Shown here one piece after another: positions 32,643-39,472 of a stretch of 46,717 nt of DNA (position 1 is the first letter of the stretch; each line of letters starts with the position of its first letter). Both the position numbers and the translations under genes were made by a program. The stretch lies in contig JAEPMM010000001.1 in the NCBI GenBank assembly GCA_017643965.1, forward strand, positions 1 through 46,717, given 5' to 3'. Below the pieces are notes generated by a model. That model was given only the letters and a program-made list of their open reading frames with translations, was not told where the DNA came from and did not search any database. The stretch comes from Marinobacter sp. (lineage in GTDB: Bacteria; Pseudomonadota; Gammaproteobacteria; Pseudomonadales; Oleiphilaceae).

Positions 32643-32658
32643 GTTTTGGCCACAAAAC
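32643..32658. promoter_or_regulatory. 16-bp palindrome upstream of the acyl-CoA dehydrogenase promoter
   Basis: GTTTTG-GCCA-CAAAAC is a perfect 6-bp inverted repeat. It is centred about 33 bp upstream of the -35 box, in a position suited to an activator or second repressor. No known regulator is assigned. Confidence 0.4.
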
Positions 32659-32683
32659 GCAACACAAATTTCAGAACCGGCTA

Positions 32684-32713
32684 TTGACAATTCTGTGCCT
32701 CTAAACGTATGTT
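32684..32713 (+). promoter_or_regulatory. Promoter of the first acyl-CoA dehydrogenase gene
   Basis: TTGACA at 32684-32689 and TATGTT at 32708-32713 are separated by 18 bp. The start would be near 32720, leaving a leader of about 110 nt. Confidence 0.65.
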
Positions 32714-32727
32714 TCAAACAAGTGTTT
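32703..32727. promoter_or_regulatory. Two adjacent PsrA-like operator boxes
   Basis: AAAC-GTAT-GTTT (32703-32714) and AAAC-AAGT-GTTT (32716-32727) are two copies of the AAAC-N4-GTTT core, one base apart. This matches the fatty-acid-responsive TetR-type repressor PsrA, which binds (G/C)AAAC-N(2-4)-GTTT(G/C) in Pseudomonas. The boxes cover the -10 and start point, so binding should repress. Confidence 0.6.
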
Positions 32728-32830
32728 AATTAAGGCTGTGGTGCGATAGCGTCGCAGTGTCTGAGCAAACCCCAAGGCCGAGAGCTGCAACCTGTGTTGC
32801 GGACAGGACCGAACATCTGAGGTGGATTCC

Positions 32831-34630
32831 ATGCCTGATTACAAAGCGCCCCTGCGTGACATCAAATTCGTAATGACCGAGCTGCTGGACAGCGAGCAGC
32901 ACTACGCCAATCTGGAAGGTGCCGAGGATGCAACTCCGGATATGGTTGACGCCATTATCCAGGAAGGTGCCAAGTTCTGTGAGCAGGTTCTGTCTCCGCT
33001 CAACCAGGTGGGTGACCGTGAAGGTTGTACCTGGAGCGAAGACGGCGTGAAAACGCCGACCGGCTTCAAGGAAGCCTACCAGCAGTACGTAGAGGGCGGC
33101 TGGCCGTCCATGACTGCGGATCCCAACTATGGCGGTCAGGGACTGCCGAGCTCCCTGGGCCTGGTCATGAGCGAAATGGTCGGTACCTGTAACTGGTCGT
33201 TCGGCATGTACCCGGGTCTGAGCCACGGTGCCACCAACACCATCGAAGAGCACGGCACCGAAGAGCAGAAGCAGACCTACCTCACCAAGCTGATCAGCGG
33301 TGAGTGGACCGGTACCATGTGTCTGACCGAGCCGCACTGCGGTTCCGACCTGGGCACCCTGCGTACCAAGGCTGAGCCGAACGCTGATGGCACCTACGCC
33401 ATTACCGGCACCAAGATCTTTATCTCTGCCGGTGAGCACGATATGGCAGAGAACATTGTCCATATCGTTCTGGCCCGTCTGCCGGGCGCGCCGGAGGGTA
33501 CCAAGGGCATCTCCCTGTTCATCGTGCCCAAGAATCTGCCGAACGAAGACGGTTCCTCCGGCGAGCGCAACGCGGTTTCCTGCGGCTCCATCGAGCACAA
33601 GATGGGTATCCACGGTAACGCCACCTGTGTGATGAACTTCGATGGTGCCAAGGGCTGGCTGATCGGGCCGGAGAACAAGGGCCTGAACTGCATGTTCACC
33701 TTCATGAACGTTGCTCGTATCGGTACCGCGATCCAGGGTCTGGGTGCTGCTGAACTGGGTTTCCAGGGCTCCCTGACCTACGCCAAAGACCGTCTGGCCA
33801 TGCGCTCCCTGAGCGGCCCGAAGAACCCTGAGGGTATTGCGGATCCGATCATCGTTCACCCGGACGTTCGCCGCATGCTGCTGACCCAGAAAGCGGTGGC
33901 CGAGGGCGCTCGTGCGCTGATCTACCTGACGGCTCAGCAGGCTGACGTAGTTCAGCGTGGCAAGACCGAGGAAGAGCGCAAAGCGGCTGACGAAGCCCTG
34001 GGCTTCCTGACACCGATTGCCAAGGCGTTCCTGACCGAAATCGGTTACGAAGCGGCCAACCTGGGCATGCAGGTGTTCGGTGGTCACGGTTTTATCGCCG
34101 AGTGGGGCATGGAGCAGAACGTACGTGACGCCCGCATCGGCATGATTTACGAGGGTACCACCGGTATCCAGGCACTGGATCTGCTGGGCCGTAAGGTTCT
34201 GATGACCCAGGGCGAGTCGCTGAAAGGTTTCACCAAGCAGGTGCACGTGTTCTGCAAGGAAAACGCCGACAACGACCAGCTTAAGGAATTCCTTGAGCCG
34301 CTGGCCGCGATCAACAAAGAATGGGGCGATCTGACCATGAAGATCGGCATGACCGCGATGAAGAACCGCGAGGAAGTTGGTGCTGCATCCGTGGACTACC
34401 TGATGTATTCCGGTTACGCCGTATTCGCGTACCTGTGGGCCCGCATGGCCAAGGTTGCGCTGGACAAGATGGCCGACGGAACCACGGAAGAAATGTTCTA
34501 CAACGCCAAGGTCCAGACTGCGCGCTTCTACTTCAAGCGTATGCTGCCCCGTGCCAAGGCCCACGCCGAAAGCATGCTGGCCGGTGCTGACAGCCTGATG
34601 GATATGCCGGAAGAAGCCTTCGCCCTCTAA
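32831..34630 (+). CDS. Acyl-CoA dehydrogenase, 600-residue FadE/DmdC-like class (first copy)
   Basis: FAD enzyme for the first oxidation of acyl-CoA thioesters. The 599 residues have an N-terminal extension typical of this large class, the substrate and FAD motifs TEPHCGSDLGTLRTKA and GTKIFISAGEHDMAEN, the segment YEGTTGIQALDLLGRKVL with the likely catalytic glutamate, and a C-terminal extra domain. Homologues are annotated as 3-methylmercaptopropionyl-CoA dehydrogenase (DmdC) or long/medium-chain FadE; position after bioBFHCD matches the Pseudomonas FadE pair (PA0506/PA0508), favouring fatty acid beta-oxidation. I chose the ATG at 32831, 8 bp after GAGGTG. A GTG at 32822 is less likely. Confidence 0.92.
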   Translation: MPDYKAPLRDIKFVMTELLDSEQHYANLEGAEDATPDMVDAIIQEGAKFCEQVLSPLNQVGDREGCTWSEDGVKTPTGFKEAYQQYVEGGWPSMTADPNYGGQGLPSSLGLVMSEMVGTCNWSFGMYPGLSHGATNTIEEHGTEEQKQTYLTKLISGEWTGTMCLTEPHCGSDLGTLRTKAEPNADGTYAITGTKIFISAGEHDMAENIVHIVLARLPGAPEGTKGISLFIVPKNLPNEDGSSGERNAVSCGSIEHKMGIHGNATCVMNFDGAKGWLIGPENKGLNCMFTFMNVARIGTAIQGLGAAELGFQGSLTYAKDRLAMRSLSGPKNPEGIADPIIVHPDVRRMLLTQKAVAEGARALIYLTAQQADVVQRGKTEEERKAADEALGFLTPIAKAFLTEIGYEAANLGMQVFGGHGFIAEWGMEQNVRDARIGMIYEGTTGIQALDLLGRKVLMTQGESLKGFTKQVHVFCKENADNDQLKEFLEPLAAINKEWGDLTMKIGMTAMKNREEVGAASVDYLMYSGYAVFAYLWARMAKVALDKMADGTTEEMFYNAKVQTARFYFKRMLPRAKAHAESMLAGADSLMDMPEEAFAL

Positions 34631-34650
34631 GGCGCGGGCAGGTAACCCAG

Positions 34651-34684
34651 AAAAAGCCCGCTCTCCCCGGAGGCGGGCTTTTTT
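34651..34684 (+). terminator. Intrinsic terminator after the first acyl-CoA dehydrogenase
   Basis: AAAAAGCCCGC pairs with GCGGGCTTTTT, with an inner CTCC/GGAG stem past a bulged T, and six T residues end at 34684. It separates transcription of the two paralogues. Confidence 0.88.
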
Positions 34685-34685
34685 C

Positions 34686-34714
34686 ATGAGTTAGCGACGC
34701 CAATAGGGTAGAAT
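34686..34714 (+). promoter_or_regulatory. Weak candidate promoter for the second acyl-CoA dehydrogenase
   Basis: TAGAAT at 34709-34714 has ATGAGT 17 bp upstream at 34686-34691. The -35 match is poor. No AAAC-N4-GTTT box is seen here, unlike the first copy. Confidence 0.35.
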
Positions 34715-34819
34715 ACAGCCCGATAAAAATAACCTTGAGCGGACACATAGCCGAGCGGTACGTCGAAGCCCATCATGGCGAGCGTGCCGACAGACTGACT
34801 GAAATTTGGAGAGTTTTAG

Positions 34820-36610
34820 ATGGCTGACTATCAGGCCCCTTTACGTGACATGCGCTTTGTTCTGAACGAAGTTTTCGATGCCCCGGCACTCTGGGCTTCG
34901 CTGCCAAAAGTAGCGGAGAACGTGGATCCGGACACCGCGGACGCCATTCTGGAAGAAGCCGGGAAAATCACCAGTGGTGTGCTTGCGCCGCTGAACCGGG
35001 AAGGTGACGAGCAGGGCACCCAGTGGAACAACGGTGAGGTGACCTCCCCTGAGGGCTTCAAGGAAGCCTATCAGACCATCGTGGAAGGTGGCTGGAACGG
35101 CCTGGGTGGTAACCCCGAATTCGGCGGTATGGGCATGCCCAAGACCCTGGTGGCCCAGTTCGAGGAAATGATGCAGGGCGCCAACATGGCGTTCGGCCTG
35201 GCGCCGATGCTGACTGCCGGTGCCTGCCTGGCGCTTGACGCCCACGGCAGTCAGGAGTTGAAAGAAAAGTACCTGCCCAACATGTATTCCGGTGTCTGGT
35301 CCGGCGCCATGGATCTGACCGAGCCTCATGCCGGTACTGATCTGGGTATTATCCGCACCAAGGCCGAGCCAAACAGCGACGGATCTTTCAATGTCACAGG
35401 CACCAAGATTTTCATTACCTGGGGCGAGCACGACATGGCGGAGAACATCATCCACCTGGTGCTGGCCAAGCTGCCTGACGCCCCGAAAGGTCCGAAGGGC
35501 ATCTCCCTGTTCCTGGTGCCGAAGTTCATGGTCAATGAAGACGGTTCCCTCGGCGAGCGTAACAGCTTCAGCTGCGGTTCTATCGAAAAGAAAATGGGCA
35601 TCAAGGGCTCCGCCACCTGCGTGATGAATTTTGACGGCGCCAAAGGCTGGCTCGTGGGTGAGGAGAACAAGGGTCTGGCGGCCATGTTCACCATGATGAA
35701 TTATGAGCGTCTGGGTGTGGGTATCCAGGGCATTGGTGCCGCTGAGGCATCACTGCAAAGCGCCCGTGAATACGCGCTCGATCGTATCCAGAGCCGTGCC
35801 CCGACAGGTGCCCAACAGCCGGAGAAAGCGGCCGATCCGATTCTGGTGCACCCGGACGTTCGCCGCATGCTGCTGACCATGAAGAGCTATGTGGAAGGCG
35901 GCCGTACGTTCTCGACCTACGTCGCCCAGTGGCTGGACATCTCGAAGTACGCCGAAGACGACGAGCGTCGCAAGCACGCCGAGGGCATGGTGGCTTTGCT
36001 GACACCGGTCGCCAAGGCGTTCCTCACCGATCGTGGCCTGGATGCCTGCATCATCGGCCAGCAGGTCTTCGGTGGTCACGGCTTCATTCGCGAATGGGGT
36101 CAGGAGCAGTTGGTCCGGGACTGCCGCATCACCCAGATCTATGAGGGCACCAACGGCATTCAGGCGCTGGATCTGATGGGCCGCAAAGTGGTGGGCAGCC
36201 AGGGTAAACTCTATGAGCTGTTCGCAAACGACGTGGCTGCGTTTATTGAAGAAAACAGCGGCGACCAGAACCTGCGTCCCTACCTGGAGCCTCTGGCGGC
36301 TGCGTTCGAGCGCCTGTCCGATGTCACCGAGCACGTGATCAAGCAGGCGGGTGACAACCCCAATGCCGTTGGCGCTGCCTCCGTGGACTATCTGGACCTG
36401 TTCGGTCTGACCGCGCTGGGTTATATGTGGGCGAAAATCGTCAAGGCTGCGGCTCCGAAAGCCGAGGGCGACACGTCCGGTTTCTACACTGGCAAGCTGA
36501 AGACCGCACGTTTCTACTTCGACCGCCTGCTGCCCAAGACCGTGTCATTGGCGGAAGGCATCCGCAGTGGTAGTGAATCGATGATGGCGCTGACTGCAGA
36601 GGAATTCTGA
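34820..36610 (+). CDS. Acyl-CoA dehydrogenase, 600-residue FadE/DmdC-like class (second copy)
   Basis: The 596-residue paralogue of the upstream gene. It starts MADYQAPLRDMRFVLNEVF, with TEPHAGTDLGIIRTKAEPN, GTKIFITWGEHDMAEN and IYEGTNGIQALDLMGRKV at corresponding places, and the same C-terminal extra domain. The two are clearly a tandem duplication that has diverged throughout, including the segment near the substrate pocket (SQEYALDRIQSRAPTG-like region), so chain-length preference probably differs. GGAGAG precedes the ATG. It has its own terminators on both sides. Confidence 0.92.
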   Translation: MADYQAPLRDMRFVLNEVFDAPALWASLPKVAENVDPDTADAILEEAGKITSGVLAPLNREGDEQGTQWNNGEVTSPEGFKEAYQTIVEGGWNGLGGNPEFGGMGMPKTLVAQFEEMMQGANMAFGLAPMLTAGACLALDAHGSQELKEKYLPNMYSGVWSGAMDLTEPHAGTDLGIIRTKAEPNSDGSFNVTGTKIFITWGEHDMAENIIHLVLAKLPDAPKGPKGISLFLVPKFMVNEDGSLGERNSFSCGSIEKKMGIKGSATCVMNFDGAKGWLVGEENKGLAAMFTMMNYERLGVGIQGIGAAEASLQSAREYALDRIQSRAPTGAQQPEKAADPILVHPDVRRMLLTMKSYVEGGRTFSTYVAQWLDISKYAEDDERRKHAEGMVALLTPVAKAFLTDRGLDACIIGQQVFGGHGFIREWGQEQLVRDCRITQIYEGTNGIQALDLMGRKVVGSQGKLYELFANDVAAFIEENSGDQNLRPYLEPLAAAFERLSDVTEHVIKQAGDNPNAVGAASVDYLDLFGLTALGYMWAKIVKAAAPKAEGDTSGFYTGKLKTARFYFDRLLPKTVSLAEGIRSGSESMMALTAEEF

Positions 36611-36641
36611 TCGCTCGCGTTCAGAAGCCATTGCGGATGCT

Positions 36642-36676
36642 AAAAAGGCAGATCCCTTCGGGGATCTGCCTTTTTT
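36642..36676. terminator. Strong bidirectional terminator after the second acyl-CoA dehydrogenase
   Basis: A perfect 15-bp stem (36642-36656 with 36661-36675) is capped by a TTCG tetraloop. Six T residues follow on the plus strand, and the left A-run serves the convergent minus-strand gene ending at 36702. Confidence 0.95.
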
Positions 36677-36701
36677 GTCGGTGGACATAACCCGGGAGTA
36701 T

Positions 36702-37337
36702 TTACAGGTTCGCCATCCGGTCCGGATTGGTGACGAACGGATTGTCATTGCCCTGAAGTTTGCTGATCTGACGATGGCGGGTCAGCTCACGGTCGTCCGG
36801 AGGATCCATCCTGTTCCAGCTTTTGAACACGGTGGAGATTCCCACCCAGGGCAGATCGTAGGTATCGACCATGTACGCGACGGTCCGCGCCACATCGCCC
36901 TTGACCGGAGCCGGGGGCTCGAAGAACTGGGCGCTTTCGCGATTGCCGCATTCGTCCTCCCGTGCGCCGGCTCCCAGTTGCTCATAGCGGGCGTTGCGGC
37001 GACGCATTTCCACACGGGTAGCTACCGGCACCATGTTATGAAGATCGGAAGCGATCTGCCGATAGCCATCGTCATTGCTGCATTGGCTCGACGTGCCGCA
37101 GCCCAGTGAGCTGCGCACGACAGCCAGCGGGTAGACGTGACCCTCGGTCATGGTGAAGCCCTTACTGGTGAAAGGCGTTTCACAAAAGAAGGAAGTACCG
37201 CCGTCAGCGTAGAGGGTGCCCCAGAACTGGTCCCGCGCAACCGTGTCAGGGTCGCTGAATCGGGTGTTCTGACCAATAACCAGTGGGGGTAAGAGCAAAA
37301 GAGAAAGTGTCAGTAACGCTAATCTTTTTTTATTCAT
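36702..37337 (-). CDS. Secreted endonuclease I family protein with altered metal-site residues
   Basis: The 211 residues have a signal peptide (hydrophobic 6-22), then family segments GHVYPL, SDLHNMVP, PVKGDVARTVAYM, WNRMDPPDDRE and LQGNDNPFVTNP. These mark the EndA/Vvn-type periplasmic or secreted nucleases. Four cysteines follow the signal peptide (C52, C80, C86, C130). The usual EHV triplet reads E65-G66-H67-V, so the metal-binding glutamate is not next to the general-base histidine. The asparagine expected in the GEVN segment is E110. Activity is therefore uncertain. The ATG has a weak ribosome site. It converges on the second acyl-CoA dehydrogenase. Confidence 0.85.
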   Translation of the reverse strand: MNKKRLALLTLSLLLLPPLVIGQNTRFSDPDTVARDQFWGTLYADGGTSFFCETPFTSKGFTMTEGHVYPLAVVRSSLGCGTSSQCSNDDGYRQIASDLHNMVPVATRVEMRRRNARYEQLGAGAREDECGNRESAQFFEPPAPVKGDVARTVAYMVDTYDLPWVGISTVFKSWNRMDPPDDRELTRHRQISKLQGNDNPFVTNPDRMANL

Positions 37338-37459
37338 ATCGTTTCATACCTCGCAGTGCCTACAAGCGCCTTTGCTGTTCAGGCCACCCTCGGTTGAATG
37401 TTAACCAGTGATGGGCAAGAAAATGACGCTTGGTTCACTTAACACTGTGAAGTATGGCA

Positions 37460-37486
37460 CAGAGGCTCAGTGAATCAGAGCCTCTG
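37460..37486 (-). terminator. Hairpin downstream of the coiled-coil protein gene
   Basis: The 9-bp arms CAGAGGCTC and GAGCCTCTG enclose a 9-nt loop, about 40 bp past the stop of the minus-strand gene at 37526. No T-run follows on that strand; a broken T-rich stretch lies on the plus side. It may be a terminator or an mRNA 3'-end structure. The rest of the 188-bp gap (37338-37525) shows no gene. Confidence 0.4.
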
Positions 37487-37525
37487 GTGTCTTGTTTTGT
37501 AGTATTGTGTTAAATCTTTGCGTAT

Positions 37526-37789
37526 TTACTTCAAGCGGTCGCGGATGCGTTCGTAGCCGGCCCGCACTTCCTCGCCCAATCGTTGTGCCGTCTGTTTGGC
37601 ATCGTGGGTCGCGTCCTCGGCATCGTGCAGCACGTTATCAAGCTTGTTGCGGAACTTCTCCCAGTCTTTCTCGAGGTCATCCCACTCGTCTTTCACATCT
37701 TCCTGTGCCAGATGCAGCTGAACCCGGGCCTCGTCACGATACTGTTTGATTTTTTCCGACAGCTTTTTGAGATCTTCCTGAAGATTCAT
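37526..37789 (-). CDS. Small coiled-coil protein, sll1863-like stress response family
   Basis: The 87 residues are almost entirely charged helix with heptad spacing (LKKLSEKIKQYRDEARVQLH, DDLEKDWEKFRNKLDNVL) and no signal or membrane segment. This resembles small coiled-coil stress proteins of the sll1863 group; the assignment is by composition and is tentative. The ATG at 37789 has an excellent GGAGGTGA site 7 bp upstream, implying strong translation. An in-frame start at 37804 would bury that site. It appears to stand alone as a single-gene unit. Confidence 0.72.
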   Translation of the reverse strand: MNLQEDLKKLSEKIKQYRDEARVQLHLAQEDVKDEWDDLEKDWEKFRNKLDNVLHDAEDATHDAKQTAQRLGEEVRAGYERIRDRLK

Positions 37790-37888
37790 ATCAGTCACCT
37801 CCATTGATTGATGGCGCTTCTACAATGCTCCGGAATTCGAAAAGCTGCAAGGGCGCGGTTTACCGGGGTGATGCGGGATTGATCTGGA

Positions 37889-38896
37889 TCAGGTCTGGCA
37901 GTGGAGATGGGTGGCCATGTCTTCCAGGAAATGCCAGGGCGAGCCAGGGTCGAAGCCCTTGGTGGCGCGATCAATGCTACTACACAGTTCCAGCGCTTTG
38001 TGCAGCTGTGGTCGGGAGAGGCGGCGCGCGGCCTGCTCCATGATGCGTGCCCGTTGAGGCTGAAACACGCCGCGCTGTTTGAGGAAGCCGGTGGGAGCCT
38101 CTCTGCGCGCCAGGGCGGCGCTCAGTTCCAGTGTCAGGTTCAGGTCACGGGTCAGAACTGCCAGTAGACCCAGCGGGTTCTCGCCCTCCTGCCGGAGCAC
38201 ACCGATCATCTTGCGGGCATGGGGCGCGCGGCCGGCAAGCAGCTCGGAAACCAGTTCAAAGCCATTGAAGCGGGAGCTGTCCTGCACCGCCTGTTCGATG
38301 GCCTCTTCATCAATGGTTTTTGCACCACCAAACAGCGCCAGACGATCGAGCTCCTGACTGGCGGCAAGCAGATTTCCCTCGAGCCGTTCCGCCAGCATGG
38401 CGAGTGCTCCGCGGGTAAGTTGCAATCCGCGGGCGGTGGCCCGCTGCTGCAGCCAGCCTGCAAACTTGTCTCCGTCCACTGGCCAGACCGGCACGTGAAC
38501 ACCCTTGTTTTGGAGCTCTTTGTACCATTTGCGCCGTGTTTCGGCAGCATCGAGCCGGGCGCTGATCAGTACCAGAATGATGTCCTCCGGGGGATCCTGG
38601 AGCACGCGTTCCAGCACGGCGCGGCCGTCTCCGAGTTTACCGGTGGGCAGATGTATCTCAATGCGGCGTTTTTCCGCAAACAAGGACAGCGCGCTGAATT
38701 CTTCGCCCACGGCGTTCCAGTCCAACTGGTGATCGGCGTGATAGGTCATGCGGTCGTGAAAACCGGCTGCGCGCGCGGCGGCCCGAACCTGGTCGCAGCT
38801 TTCCTGAACCAGCAGCGGTTCATCCCCGGAGATCAGATACACCGGTGCGAGGGACTTTTTCAATAGCTGCGGAAGTTGCGCCGGTTGGGTTTTCAT
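37889..38896 (-). CDS. holA: DNA polymerase III subunit delta
   Basis: Clamp-loader subunit that opens the beta clamp. The 335 residues have the normal length and layout: an N-terminal AAA+-like domain beginning LAPVYLISGDEPLLVQE, the clamp-interacting segment around LSLFAEKRRIEI, and helical C-terminal collar regions ending FLEDMATHLHCQT. The start lies 2 bp after the lptE stop. It is last in the leuS-lptE-holA operon. Confidence 0.95.
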   Translation of the reverse strand: MKTQPAQLPQLLKKSLAPVYLISGDEPLLVQESCDQVRAAARAAGFHDRMTYHADHQLDWNAVGEEFSALSLFAEKRRIEIHLPTGKLGDGRAVLERVLQDPPEDIILVLISARLDAAETRRKWYKELQNKGVHVPVWPVDGDKFAGWLQQRATARGLQLTRGALAMLAERLEGNLLAASQELDRLALFGGAKTIDEEAIEQAVQDSSRFNGFELVSELLAGRAPHARKMIGVLRQEGENPLGLLAVLTRDLNLTLELSAALARREAPTGFLKQRGVFQPQRARIMEQAARRLSRPQLHKALELCSSIDRATKGFDPGSPWHFLEDMATHLHCQT

Positions 38897-38898
38897 GA

Positions 38899-39471
38899 TC
38901 AGCGGCTATCCTGGCTGCTTTCCTCTTCCGCCGCTTTCCGTATTTCGGCAATGCGTGCGTCGGTCAGGGGCGCGAGTCGGAAGATGATCTGCTGTGCCAG
39001 GCGGTCGAACAACTGCTGGCGAAGCTCCTGCTCCTCTCGCTGTTTGGCTAGTACGTTGGTTTCGTCGAACCGGTAGGTTTCGCTGCTATTGAGCCGGGTT
39101 TCGGTAATCAGCGGCAGGTCCTCGCGGGTCAGCACTTCGATAGTAACGATCTGGCGCAGCGTGTATTCGGCGGCTGCGGCCTGCGCCGTAATGGCACTGG
39201 CACGCCGGTCCTCATTAAAGCCCTGCAGGCGCAGAAGATAATCGGCTTCATCGGCTGAGCGCACATCGATGTCGCCAAGCTCGAGTTGTTGTTTCACCGC
39301 CTGGCAGAGCTCGACGGGGATCTGCTCAACACAGGATACTGCCAGCGGCTGGAGACCGGGCGGCACCGGCGGGGCGCCGCGCAACTGAAACCCGCACCCT
39401 GCCAGGGCAAGACTCAATGCTGCGATGCCGAAGAGGCGGGCAATCCCGGCGGTGTGGGTGTTCAGGGTCAT
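38899..39471 (-). CDS. lptE: LPS-assembly lipoprotein LptE
   Basis: Outer-membrane lipoprotein that plugs LptD and helps insert lipopolysaccharide. The 190 residues have a signal peptide ending in the lipobox LALAGC, with the acylated cysteine C26. The LptE start GFQLRGAPPVPPGLQPLAV and a beta-sheet body follow. The C-terminus is helical and charged. It overlaps nothing but is separated by 1 bp from leuS and 2 bp from holA, so the three are one transcript. Confidence 0.94.
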   Translation of the reverse strand: MTLNTHTAGIARLFGIAALSLALAGCGFQLRGAPPVPPGLQPLAVSCVEQIPVELCQAVKQQLELGDIDVRSADEADYLLRLQGFNEDRRASAITAQAAAAEYTLRQIVTIEVLTREDLPLITETRLNSSETYRFDETNVLAKQREEQELRQQLFDRLAQQIIFRLAPLTDARIAEIRKAAEEESSQDSR

Positions 39472-39472
39472 G

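Noticed and set aside
32726..34687. A 653-codon minus-strand frame opposite the first acyl-CoA dehydrogenase
   Set aside because: It is a codon-bias shadow of the real gene. Its ends coincide with nothing functional and the product is low-complexity, His/Gln/Gly-rich sequence.
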